A DNA stretch of 8,301 nt from Nitrososphaeraceae archaeon (GCA_025449515.1 JANWJI010000078.1:1-8301), one strand, 5' to 3'; shown: positions 1 to 7,498, counted from the stretch's first letter. Made by a program: numbers and translations. The notes: generated from the sequence alone by a model not told the origin.

Positions 1-2
1 TG

Positions 3-47
3 AACAGTATGGTCCAGTATGGCATAACACCTAAAAACTATATATGA
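3..47 (+). CDS. C-terminal tail of an upstream gene (partial, unidentified)
   Basis: A frame open from the left edge reads NSMVQYGITPKNYI and stops at TGA 45-47. That TGA shares the ATGA tetranucleotide with the argH start, a common layout for translationally coupled genes in archaeal operons. The other two frames stop at 1-3 and 32-34. Argininosuccinate synthase (argG), the enzyme that makes the ArgH substrate, would be the natural partner. Fourteen residues are too few to recognise a family, so argG is inferred only from context. Confidence 0.35.
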   Translation, partial: NSMVQYGITPKNYI

Positions 48-1564
48 TATCGAGTATTCTTCAAAACGCATCAATCGTGTATAGATCCAGATCAGACCGG
101 AATCTTGAAGACAACACACTTAGATTTCTTTCATCGGGCGAGGATGACAACGAATTGATATATTATGACGTTTTAGGAACTGAAGCCCATTGCATAATGC
201 TACACGAAATAGGGATATTAACCATATCAGAACTTGGACAAATTCTACATGCCCTACTGGAACTGGAAAGAAATACTACTCTGATAGACCTAGCTAGCTT
301 TGAAGATGTTCATGAATCACTTGAAGCATTTGTGATTCAACAGACCAGTCTTCAAATCGGTGGAAAGATGCATACTGCAAGGTCAAGAAATGATCAAGTA
401 GTTTTAGATATGAGGATGAAGATCAGAGATGACATCAATAACATAAGTACCTATATGTTAGACCTGATCCGTAGTCTACTCAAAAAGGCAGCGGAAAACA
501 AAAAAACAGTTACTCTTTTGTACACTCATTTACAACAAGCTCAAGTAGGGACGTTTTCACACTTGCTTCTTTCATATGTTGAGGCACTTTTTAGAGATCT
601 GGATCGATTGTATTTTCTATATAATAGAATTAACCAATGTCCCCTAGGAGGAGGTGCGATAGGTGGATCGTCTATACGAATTAATAGGAATCGGACCGCT
701 CTCCTACTGGGCTTTAGAGGGCTTGTGATAAATTCTATAGATGCGACTAGCTCGCGGGATACTATGTGCGAGCATGTATCTTCATTGGGAATTATTATGA
801 CCACATTGAGTAGGATATCTGCAGATCTGATCCTGTGGTCTACATCCGAATTTGATTATATTGATATCTCAGAGGAGAACAGTTCTTCGTCCAGCGCCAT
901 GCCTCAAAAGAAAAATCCAGATCCTTTGGAAATAATACGCGGAAAATCTGGACTATTATTGGGCAGCATGATCAGCGTATTTTCAATCGTGAAGTCACTG
1001 CCCACAGGATATAGTAGAGATCTCCAGGAAATTAAACCAGCTTTGTGGGAAGCCTCACGCTCAGTACAGGACTCCTTGCAAATAATGAAAATGGTTATTG
1101 ATTCGATCTATGTTCATAGAGAAAGAATGGAACAGGTAGCTAACAACAGCTACGCTATCTCGATTGACATAGCAGAACAGCTGGTCATACGCAAACGCAT
1201 ACCATTCCGTACCGCACACAAGATAATTGGTGCATTAGTAGAAAAAGCAGTAAGAAACGGAAATTTGCCCTTGGCACAGTTGAAAAGAGAGCAGGTGGAA
1301 GAGGTCCTCCATAAGGTAAAGTCAGATCTCCCGGCTAAAGAGATATTGCAAATAATCATAGGACTTACACCCGAAGTGTCAGTTTGTTTGAGAGCCTCAG
1401 CAGGCTCGCCTAATCCCAAACATCAACAGCAAATGATAAGCATTTTGAACCGCAAAGCGTCAGAGTACGAAACAGCATTGTCCAACCGAAAAAGACATCT
1501 CCGAACATCGCTAGATGCCTTAAGGAAAGTCGTTAAAAATCATCTTCTAGCTAGTAACGAATGA
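44..1564 (+). CDS. argH: argininosuccinate lyase
   Basis: ArgH splits argininosuccinate into arginine and fumarate, the last step of arginine synthesis, as a cytoplasmic homotetramer of the fumarase/aspartase superfamily. The 506-residue product is near the usual 460-510. The N-terminal YRSR near residue 13 and the segment RFLSSGEDD at 27-35 are typical ArgH. HTARSRNDQV lies at 110-119. THLQQAQ at 161-167 carries the conserved active-site His162. NSIDATSSRD lies at 230-239. The superfamily signature SSSSSAMPQKKNPDP at 280-294 contains the mobile loop with the catalytic serine. The loop is serine-rich where many homologues have a GSS form, and the usual AQP is AQV here. Neither change removes a catalytic residue. 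The ATG at 44 is kept because it overlaps the upstream stop and leaves the usual short lead-in. No Shine-Dalgarno motif is visible, so re-initiation after the upstream gene is likely. The family call is very secure. Confidence 0.96.
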   Translation: MISSILQNASIVYRSRSDRNLEDNTLRFLSSGEDDNELIYYDVLGTEAHCIMLHEIGILTISELGQILHALLELERNTTLIDLASFEDVHESLEAFVIQQTSLQIGGKMHTARSRNDQVVLDMRMKIRDDINNISTYMLDLIRSLLKKAAENKKTVTLLYTHLQQAQVGTFSHLLLSYVEALFRDLDRLYFLYNRINQCPLGGGAIGGSSIRINRNRTALLLGFRGLVINSIDATSSRDTMCEHVSSLGIIMTTLSRISADLILWSTSEFDYIDISEENSSSSSAMPQKKNPDPLEIIRGKSGLLLGSMISVFSIVKSLPTGYSRDLQEIKPALWEASRSVQDSLQIMKMVIDSIYVHRERMEQVANNSYAISIDIAEQLVIRKRIPFRTAHKIIGALVEKAVRNGNLPLAQLKREQVEEVLHKVKSDLPAKEILQIIIGLTPEVSVCLRASAGSPNPKHQQQMISILNRKASEYETALSNRKRHLRTSLDALRKVVKNHLLASNE

Positions 1565-1605
1565 ATGCCACGCTGGTTCCAAGATTGAAATCCAGATTCA
1601 CTTAA

Positions 1606-1680
1606 AGCCCTAGGTGAGATTTGAACCCACGACCTAAGGTTTACGAAACCTTCGCTCTGACCAGTCTGAGCTACTAGGGC
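1606..1680 (-). tRNA. tRNA-Thr, anticodon CGT
   Basis: The minus strand folds into a complete cloverleaf of 75 nt. The acceptor GCCCTAG pairs with CTAGGGC, and the D stem GCTC with GAGC. The anticodon stem AAGGT pairs with ACCTT around the loop TTCGTAA, giving anticodon CGT (plus positions 1643-1645, decoding ACG). The T stem GTGGG pairs with CTCAC (one G-U) around TTCGAAT. The discriminator is U73, as expected for archaeal tRNA-Thr. CCA is not encoded and no intron is present. The gene faces argH tail to tail with a 41-base gap, and its 5' side is divergent from the mutase gene. Confidence 0.97.
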
Positions 1681-1707
1681 AAGAGATGACGAAAATTTAC
1701 TTAATCT

Positions 1708-1717
1708 CTATTTAATT
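1708..1717 (-). promoter_or_regulatory. candidate TATA box for tRNA-Thr
   Basis: Reading the minus strand, ATTAAATA (plus 1709-1716) is centred about 32 bases before the mature tRNA 5' end. That fits an archaeal TBP site if the primary transcript begins a few bases upstream and is trimmed by RNase P. The call rests on spacing and A/T content only, in an AT-rich stretch. Confidence 0.4.
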
Positions 1718-1749
1718 GTTAATATGCCATATGTTATGAATAGCAAATC

Positions 1750-1759
1750 AATATAATAT
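1750..1759 (+). promoter_or_regulatory. TATA box of the mutase-thiL transcript (leaderless)
   Basis: AATATAATAT is centred about 27 bases before the ATG at 1782. At the usual archaeal TATA-to-start distance, transcription would begin at or one base before the start codon. No Shine-Dalgarno motif stands before the ATG, which agrees with a leaderless message. Confidence 0.6.
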
Positions 1760-1781
1760 AGCAGGGATCTCTAAGGTTTCT

Positions 1782-3098
1782 ATGAAAATATCGGTCTCCG
1801 GTATAAGGGGAGTATATGGAAAAGATCTGACTATAAATGAGATTTACAGATTAGGTAGATTATTTGGTTCAGGTCTTTTAGATTTGGGAGGAAAATGTGT
1901 CTTAGGCAGAGACACCCGACCTTCCAGTCACATTGTCGCTCGGGTTGTTGGGTCAGCATTGATGGCGCAGGGCATAGACGTATACAACATTGATATAGCG
2001 CCCACTCCAGTAGTTTTTCGCGAAGCTAGAAGATATCATGCCGGCTGCGTCATAACAGCTTCTCATAATCCTTTAGATTGGAATGGCTTGAAATTTGTTA
2101 TTAATGGCAGGGGCCTTTATGAAAATGAACTAGATACTATGCTTGATCGAGTAGTTCAGCAACAGTCTACTAATTTTGGTCGGTCGGTAAGTTGTTTCTC
2201 AAGCTACATCGAAGAATTGTTAGAACTAGCGCAGAGTATGCAGATGGTGGAAGAAATAAAGATTGGGCTTGACCCAGGCGGGGGAGCGGCTTGTCACTAT
2301 TCAAATATACTGTTTCGAAGACTAGGATGTAGAGTCGCTAGCATAAATGATACAGTTGGTATTCATTCACGAAATCCAGATCCGACCGTAGACGATCTGA
2401 GGGAATTGAGGGCGCTGGTCCGGTGCAATTCTCTTGATTTAGGCTTGGCTTTAGATCTAGATGGAGATAGACTAGTCGTTATCGATAAGACTGGGAAGAA
2501 GTTAACATCTGACGTAACCCTATTGTTTTGTGTGGCAAATGCAATGAGACTTGGAATTAGAAAGTTCGTGATAAGCGTGGATACTAGTTTGTCTGTGAAG
2601 GAATTTATTGTCAGCCATAACGGCATAGCATATTACTCAAAGGTAGGCGAAGCTAATGTAGTTAAAGAGATGTCTGAACTCGGCGCAGAGGCAGGTGGTG
2701 AAGGGAGCAGTGCCGGCTTTATTATGTCGAAATTCAACATGTGCAGGGATGGGCTGCTAGCAGGCGTTCTTATTTCATCACTAGATCGTGAATCGATGAC
2801 TGATTGCCTGAGATTATCCTCAAAATATATCCAAATTCGATCAAAACTTGCCGCTGATTCCAGGTTACATGAGGATCTCATTGAGAGATTACACGATGTG
2901 TTTGTTCCTATTTCTTCTGAGGCCTCCGAGATAGACGGAATCAAATTAGTAATAGACGAAAATTCATGGGTTCTTATAAGACCTTCAAACACTGAACATG
3001 CTGTACGCATTTCAGTAGAATCGCTAGCAGATAAAACTAGTGCTCTTTACAGAGAGATAATAGGTAAAGCGAAGCTGGTATATGATGAAATTAGATGA
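1782..3098 (+). CDS. phosphoglucomutase/phosphomannomutase (GlmM-like) family protein
   Basis: This alpha-D-phosphohexomutase moves a phosphate between C1 and C6 of a hexose or hexosamine through a phosphoserine. It thereby feeds sugar-nucleotide synthesis. All four loops of the family are present in order: the catalytic loop TASHNPLDWNG at 92-102 with Ser94; the metal loop DLDGDR at 225-230 with Asp225, Asp227 and Asp229; the sugar-binding loop GGEGSSAG at 305-312; and the phosphate-binding loop RPSNTEH at 400-406. The 438 residues are close to the 440-460 usual in archaea. The third loop has GSS where archaeal GlmM/PMM enzymes more often have GSG or GNG, and the fourth ends TEH rather than TEP. 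Substrate choice (glucosamine, mannose or glucose phosphate) cannot be read from these motifs, so no gene symbol is given. The ATG gives the usual start with SGIRGVYG at 6-13. The 3' end overlaps thiL by 17 bases. Confidence 0.93.
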   Translation: MKISVSGIRGVYGKDLTINEIYRLGRLFGSGLLDLGGKCVLGRDTRPSSHIVARVVGSALMAQGIDVYNIDIAPTPVVFREARRYHAGCVITASHNPLDWNGLKFVINGRGLYENELDTMLDRVVQQQSTNFGRSVSCFSSYIEELLELAQSMQMVEEIKIGLDPGGGAACHYSNILFRRLGCRVASINDTVGIHSRNPDPTVDDLRELRALVRCNSLDLGLALDLDGDRLVVIDKTGKKLTSDVTLLFCVANAMRLGIRKFVISVDTSLSVKEFIVSHNGIAYYSKVGEANVVKEMSELGAEAGGEGSSAGFIMSKFNMCRDGLLAGVLISSLDRESMTDCLRLSSKYIQIRSKLAADSRLHEDLIERLHDVFVPISSEASEIDGIKLVIDENSWVLIRPSNTEHAVRISVESLADKTSALYREIIGKAKLVYDEIR

Positions 3099-4083
3099 AA
3101 AACAAATAATTCAGCTATTTATTGCCAAACTTAAAGAAAATAATTTGAAAGATTTTGGGCAAAATGATGTTACTGTCATTCCATCACAGAAATTAAGGAC
3201 TGTCTCATCGTCGCATGCTGTCGTTTTCAAATGTGATATGCTAGTCGAAAGTACGGATGTACCTGCTGGAATGGAACCATGGCAGATCGCCAGAAAAAGC
3301 ATTGTATCGGTTATCAGTGATCTTTCTGCCAAGGGTGCCAAACCATATGTATCTTTGATTTCTGTGGGAATCCCGGTGGATTATTCAACAAAAGCAATAG
3401 CGAGTCTGGTTGAGGGGTTTCGGATGGCGTCGCGAGAATTTGGTTTCATAATAGCAGGAGGTGATACCAATCAGACAAAGGAATTGATTATAGATTGTTG
3501 TGTTATGGGAATTACCTATAGAAGCCATCTAGAGATCCCTGGTAGAAATGGAGCAGGTCCTGACGATTTCATCATTGTTTCTGGAATGTTTGGCTATCCA
3601 CCAGCCGGGCTAAAAATCATTAAGGATAGAGCGATAGCCACGGAAAAATTTAGAAAAAGAGCTATTAGTTCGGTAATGATGCCAATACCTAGAATTCGAT
3701 TTGGTGCCATCCTTTCAAAGTATTTTTCGTCATCCATTGATTCTAGCGACGGCCTTGCAACGTCGCTTTACGAACTGGCAACACAAAGTAAGGTAGATAT
3801 CCTCGTAAAGGAGATTCCATGTAGATTGGACTTAATTGAATTTGTGAAACATAACGACTTGAGTTCGAGAGAATTAATATTCCATGGTGGTGAGGAATAT
3901 GAGATAGTCGCTACAATTCCACGATCTAAGCTTAAGCAAGCTATCTCCTGTGCTGAGAGATCAAGAATTAAGTTTTTAGTAATAGGCGAAGCTACGAGGG
4001 GCCCTGGAAATGTATTCATAAAATCAAAGAAGGGAAATAAATACTCACTGCTTGAAAATAGGGGATATACTCATCTTTCATAA
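3082..4083 (+). CDS. thiL: thiamine-monophosphate kinase
   Basis: ThiL phosphorylates thiamine monophosphate with ATP to give thiamine diphosphate, the active cofactor. It belongs to the PurM/AIR-synthase fold. The 333 residues fit the family. Visible motifs are NDVTVI at 28-33, the region CDMLVESTDVPAGM at 51-64, VISDLSAKGAKP at 77-88, GGDTN at 126-130, SIDSSDGL at 218-225 and FHGGEEYE at 267-274. The acidic residues Asp52, Asp80, Asp128, Asp220 and Asp223 sit where the family binds Mg-ATP. The first motif is normally GDDxAV and has Asn28 in place of the first Asp. Two tandem ATGs (3082 and 3085) could serve as start. Both lie inside the end of the mutase gene and neither has a clear Shine-Dalgarno site, so translation is probably coupled. 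Other AIR-synthase members (HypE, SelD, PurM) fit the motifs less well. Confidence 0.93.
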   Translation: MMKLDEKQIIQLFIAKLKENNLKDFGQNDVTVIPSQKLRTVSSSHAVVFKCDMLVESTDVPAGMEPWQIARKSIVSVISDLSAKGAKPYVSLISVGIPVDYSTKAIASLVEGFRMASREFGFIIAGGDTNQTKELIIDCCVMGITYRSHLEIPGRNGAGPDDFIIVSGMFGYPPAGLKIIKDRAIATEKFRKRAISSVMMPIPRIRFGAILSKYFSSSIDSSDGLATSLYELATQSKVDILVKEIPCRLDLIEFVKHNDLSSRELIFHGGEEYEIVATIPRSKLKQAISCAERSRIKFLVIGEATRGPGNVFIKSKKGNKYSLLENRGYTHLS

Positions 4084-4215
4084 TCTTGAGCAATTTAAAA
4101 AATAAGGTAAATTGCGCAAAAGGTTTAGATGATCAGAATAATAATTTTTATTCGAGCAATATATACAAGATGACAAAAATTGGTCAATCTGCTGGGCTGG
4201 ATCGTCCGTGAACAT
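4078..4215 (-). CDS. candidate small ORF, 45 residues, unknown function
   Basis: On the minus strand an ATG at 4215 is preceded by AAGGAGGTAAC, a full match to the archaeal Shine-Dalgarno core. It opens a 45-codon frame that ends at TGA within the last codons of thiL. The product is hydrophilic at the start (MFTDDPAQQIDQF), has a Cys-X-X-Cys pair (CIYC, 17-20) and a third cysteine near the end. I recognise no family. Against a real gene: the spacer between GGAGG and ATG is only 4 bases; the TATA-like sequence just upstream would start transcription after the ATG; and the frame covers the thiL terminator hairpin. It may be chance. Confidence 0.2.
   Translation of the reverse strand: MFTDDPAQQIDQFLSSCIYCSNKNYYSDHLNLLRNLPYFLNCSRL
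4090..4149 (+). terminator. candidate terminator after thiL
   Basis: A perfect 8-bp inverted repeat, GCAATTTA (4090-4097) and TAAATTGC (4108-4115) around a 10-base loop, begins 7 bases after the thiL stop. A run of five T follows at 4145-4149. Archaeal termination depends mainly on T runs, so the T tract may matter more than the hairpin. Confidence 0.4.
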
Positions 4216-4228
4216 GTTACCTCCTTAA

Positions 4229-4238
4229 GTTAATATAC
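4229..4238 (+). promoter_or_regulatory. TATA box of rps11 (leaderless)
   Basis: TTAATATA (4230-4237) is centred 27 bases before the ATG at 4261. This places the predicted transcription start on the start codon itself. No Shine-Dalgarno motif precedes the ATG. Together these support an independent promoter and a leaderless rps11 message. Confidence 0.6.
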
Positions 4239-4260
4239 CTGCAGACATTCAAGAAGTGGC

Positions 4261-4671
4261 ATGAGTAGCGAAACCGAAGATCTATTTAAGTACAAATGGG
4301 GAGTAGCACATATTTTTAGTAGCTATAATAATACATTGGTTCATATTACCGATATTAGTGGCGCAGAGACAGTCTCCTTTAGCTCTGGAGGAAGGCATGT
4401 TACTGCTGATAGGTATGAGTCATCGCCGTATGCTGCTATGAAATCTGCTGTGGCTGCAGCAGATGTGGCTAAGACAAAGGGCATTAATGCACTTCATATT
4501 CGCGTGAGGGCTGTCGGAGGAGTAGGTCCTAGGATACCTGGTCCAGGGGCCCAAGCTGCTATTAGAGCTCTTGCCAGAGCTGGATTTCGAATCGGTAGAA
4601 TTGACGATGTCACCCCTATACCTCATGATACCACTCGTAAACCTGGGGGACGGAGAGGTCGTAGAGTGTAG
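4261..4671 (+). CDS. rps11: 30S ribosomal protein S11 (uS11)
   Basis: uS11 is a small-subunit protein of the platform, where it contacts 16S rRNA near the E site and the Shine-Dalgarno duplex. The 136-residue product matches the archaeal/eukaryotic form, with KWGVAHIFSSYNNT at 12-25, the near-invariant stretch around GPRIPGPGAQAAIRALARAG at 88-107, and the segment RIDDVTPIPHD at 113-123. The C terminus is strongly basic (GGRRGRRV). In many archaea the gene sits in a cluster with rps13, rps4 and the RNA polymerase subunit gene rpoD. None of these flanks it here: thiL lies upstream and a convergent hydrolase gene downstream. It has its own TATA box and a terminator-like hairpin just after the stop, so it is probably transcribed alone. 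Confidence 0.98.
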   Translation: MSSETEDLFKYKWGVAHIFSSYNNTLVHITDISGAETVSFSSGGRHVTADRYESSPYAAMKSAVAAADVAKTKGINALHIRVRAVGGVGPRIPGPGAQAAIRALARAGFRIGRIDDVTPIPHDTTRKPGGRRGRRV

Positions 4672-4683
4672 CGGTTAGTTTCC

Positions 4684-4718
4684 TTGGAATTATTTCCAAA
4701 ATTCTTTATATATTTAAT
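4684..4718. terminator. hairpin plus T-rich tract between convergent genes
   Basis: TTGGAA (4684-4689) pairs with TTCCAA (4694-4699) around TTAT, 12 bases after the rps11 stop. It is followed by an AT-rich, T-biased tract (TTCTTTATATATTT). The hairpin is symmetrical and lies between two convergent genes, so it could also stop the hydrolase transcript from the other side, though that strand has a weaker T run. Confidence 0.5.
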
Positions 4719-4795
4719 CGGGATTTGATCGATTTCCTAGGATAGTTGATCTATAGTTAATAAGAATGGGCAGACGGCAGGACGTGATCTGTTTT

Positions 4796-7459
4796 CTATT
4801 CGATTGAATGCGTACTACTTAGCATTTGAATATTCTCTAATTCGTGATCTTTGAATTTGATTGACAATTTATCACGTGTGGGGTCTAAGATCACGTGAAT
4901 TCTGCATCTCCCTGATACGCCTGTTAGTGTATGTTCAAAAGTTATAGGTACAGAATTATTCTTTAAAGATTCGGGAATCTGAGGCTCGAACTGGATTCGG
5001 TTTTTGGTTATATCAATTCTCATACCAAGCATCATCTCGCGCAAAGCGTAGATGTACATTCCAACTGACCAAGCTTGCAGAATACACGAATTAAATGGTT
5101 CAGGTCTATCACCTCGGTAAGTTTCGGCAAACATGCCATTTTCTGCAAGAATTCTCTCTGCCATGCATTCTAGATAATACAATGCCTGTTCGCTCCTACC
5201 AAATTTGATTTCGCTAATTGCAGCCCATCCAGTGACGAGTGGCCAAACTGCCCCGTCATGATATAAAGTTGGATGGTACTTTGGATCGAGAGAGCTTAAC
5301 GTTCGCACTCCCCAAGGAGTAGTCAAGTCACTCTTTTCAATCCTTCTCAAGACTGATTCGGCTTTGGCCTTTTCACTGACCGCATCTGATAGGATGGGGA
5401 TAAGTGCATTAGGTCTAATGCTTGAATCCCTGCTTCCATCCCTACGGACGGTATCATAGTAGAATCCACTATTTTCATTCCAATACACACGATCGATACG
5501 ATCTCGTAATAATCTTGAATTGTGTGACCATTTTTGTTCGTTACTGTGATCGCCAACGATTGTTGCTAATTCACTCCCAATTTTCAGACCTTCATAAAAA
5601 AGGGCTTGAACATCATTTGCACTCTTCCGTCGATCTATATGATCCATCCAGGTTGAGTCCTGGATCGGAAGTTTCTCAGCAATTCCTGTAAACCCATGTT
5701 CAATTAGACCGTCACCATCTACATCTTTAGAAAATCCCCAATTTACGAGATCAATTATGTTCCTCCATCTTTTCCTTAGGTACTTAACATCTCCAGTAGA
5801 ATAGACATATTCTCGGATTATCCAAGGAAATAAAAATGTAGAATCAGCTGATCCGAAAGTGGTATTGTGAAGAAAGGCCTTACCACTAATTATCATTGGC
5901 AGCTCGCCTCGAGTTGCCGATCCAGCCGTTCTTCGGGCCTGATGCTTGAAAAAATTTTCCAGGACATCTAGGACAAAATCATAATCCCCAAGAGAGAGAT
6001 ATCCTCTCAATGACCATCCAGTATCTCTAGCCCAATAATTCGGAAAACGAGGAAGACCTGCACATATGCCAGGACCTAACTCATCATAGTCGGCCTTTAA
6101 ATATTCCATACTCATTCTGGCTTTTTCGTATGCCTTGATAAGTTTTGAGAAGGTGGAGTTCTGATGTTGAGTGGATTGGATATGAAGAAGGCAAGACGAC
6201 AATCCCTTGAAATACTTCTCGGTATCTTGCAGCAATCGTTGATAATTTTCTCTCAAATATTTGTATTCTTCAACGCAATCTTGAGAGCTGATATAACTTC
6301 CGGTCCCTATCAACGCAATCTCAACATTCTTGCCAGGTTCGATTTCTACGTCATAGGAAATCTCCAGATCGTTATCGAAGGAATCAGTCAGAACTTTGGA
6401 AGGTTTCAATGTTTTAGGGGAAACACCTATTGTTCCATAATAATGTGCTATGTCTCTCCTAGCAGCAGTCTGAATGAGAAGACAATTTTCACCATCAATC
6501 AGATCTGACGAGTTATGTTGTGAGATTGCTGCCAAGCCGTAACTTGTTATATTTCCATCTATCAAAAAATGAATTCTTATCTTTCTTTGCGGTCTACTAA
6601 TCTTCCTTCTTAATCCAAGTTTCTTATAGTCCAAAGTCTTATCTGATATCTCTAGCCGCATAACAAATCCTCTGTGACTCAAGGGCAAAAATAAGGTTCT
6701 TTTAACTTGCAACCCAGAGACTTCATGCCTTGTGTAGAGGATTCCATTTTCGTGTTTAGATGACGCAACAAAATTCGGAAGCCTTTTGCGTACTTCACCT
6801 TCTATTGAGATTTCTACGTTAATCCGTCCAAAAGCTCTCGCTGGAGGTACGTACAGCCCACCGTTATCATACCTTACGCCCATCCACGTCCAATTCGCTG
6901 AAAGATTTGCATTCGATGAACAAACGATATATGCCTTTTTATTGGAAAGAATTAATGGACTGGTAAAATTCTTAAAAATTGTATCCTCGCTATCGGTAGC
7001 AAAATTTGTTTCGTCAAAAATGTTAGATGGAATAAATATTCTTTCCCTCTGATCTCCGGCATGGTCCCTGAATGTAAAGGGGATAATTATTTGCTCAAAT
7101 CCCTCGAGCTTGCTAAGTATGACTATTTTGTGTTTCTTAGTTCTATCTAACATATAATCCCTCGTTATTAAAAATCTGGCACTTTGAAAAGGTCTAAAAG
7201 ATATGGGTCTGTTTTCGTAGATAGTGGACGCATTGACTACGTCATCAGAAGTAGCGACAAAGATTGATTTCTTTGCAATAGGGATTTCGTCAACGTATAT
7301 ATCAAGAGATACAATGTTTCCACCTAATGGGATCGGTGGATTTAGTAGAGAAAAAATGAATCCTGGATGTTTACTTTGGCCATTAACAATCGTTACGTTT
7401 TTAAGACTTCCCTCAATATAGGAAAGAACGGTGTGAGTCTTGTCAAGCGTTCTGACCAT
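4796..7459 (-). CDS. glycogen debranching enzyme-like glycoside hydrolase (amylo-alpha-1,6-glucosidase type)
   Basis: The product resembles amylo-alpha-1,6-glucosidases (COG3408/GH133-like, (alpha/alpha)6 barrel), which remove alpha-1,6-linked glucose at glucan branch points. The first ~430 residues form a beta-rich region resembling the N-terminal domain of such enzymes. The barrel occupies about 440-810. Its hallmarks are NYWARDTGWSL at 474-484, GELPMI at 518-523, GSADSTFLFPW at 536-546, the DVDGDGLIE calcium-type loop at 579-587, DSTWMD at 601-606, TPWGVRTLSSLDP at 714-726, YHDGAVWP at 733-740, FAETYRGD at 777-784 and LQAWSVG at 794-800. By analogy with related glucosidases, Glu519 and Glu779 are candidate catalytic acids; this is inference. 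At 887 residues it is longer than many archaeal homologues. No signal peptide or membrane segment is seen, so it is probably cytoplasmic. It has its own divergent promoter. The natural substrate may be a storage glucan or another alpha-glucoside. Confidence 0.85.
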   Translation of the reverse strand: MVRTLDKTHTVLSYIEGSLKNVTIVNGQSKHPGFIFSLLNPPIPLGGNIVSLDIYVDEIPIAKKSIFVATSDDVVNASTIYENRPISFRPFQSARFLITRDYMLDRTKKHKIVILSKLEGFEQIIIPFTFRDHAGDQRERIFIPSNIFDETNFATDSEDTIFKNFTSPLILSNKKAYIVCSSNANLSANWTWMGVRYDNGGLYVPPARAFGRINVEISIEGEVRKRLPNFVASSKHENGILYTRHEVSGLQVKRTLFLPLSHRGFVMRLEISDKTLDYKKLGLRRKISRPQRKIRIHFLIDGNITSYGLAAISQHNSSDLIDGENCLLIQTAARRDIAHYYGTIGVSPKTLKPSKVLTDSFDNDLEISYDVEIEPGKNVEIALIGTGSYISSQDCVEEYKYLRENYQRLLQDTEKYFKGLSSCLLHIQSTQHQNSTFSKLIKAYEKARMSMEYLKADYDELGPGICAGLPRFPNYWARDTGWSLRGYLSLGDYDFVLDVLENFFKHQARRTAGSATRGELPMIISGKAFLHNTTFGSADSTFLFPWIIREYVYSTGDVKYLRKRWRNIIDLVNWGFSKDVDGDGLIEHGFTGIAEKLPIQDSTWMDHIDRRKSANDVQALFYEGLKIGSELATIVGDHSNEQKWSHNSRLLRDRIDRVYWNENSGFYYDTVRRDGSRDSSIRPNALIPILSDAVSEKAKAESVLRRIEKSDLTTPWGVRTLSSLDPKYHPTLYHDGAVWPLVTGWAAISEIKFGRSEQALYYLECMAERILAENGMFAETYRGDRPEPFNSCILQAWSVGMYIYALREMMLGMRIDITKNRIQFEPQIPESLKNNSVPITFEHTLTGVSGRCRIHVILDPTRDKLSIKFKDHELENIQMLSSTHSIE

Positions 7460-7498
7460 TGAGTATATCTACCATGTTGCCTTCTAGTTAAAGAACAC

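Noticed and set aside
2633..3010. 125-residue minus-strand ORF opposite the mutase gene
   Set aside because: It is a shadow of the mutase frame, where the catalytic loops prove the coding strand.
4120..4200. Possible C/D-box small RNA in the thiL-rps11 gap (ATGATCA resembling a C box)
   Set aside because: The C box has a mismatch, and no CTGA D box or paired C'/D' boxes stand at suitable distances.
4715..4760. Repeated TTGATC words downstream of rps11
   Set aside because: They are too short and irregular to count as a repeat array or binding-site cluster in AT-rich sequence.
6164..6508. 114-residue plus-strand ORF inside the hydrolase gene, and the similar smaller ones at 5422-5691, 6786-7052 and 7224-7421
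   Set aside because: All lie antisense to a continuous, well-motifed hydrolase frame, resemble no family and have no supporting promoter.
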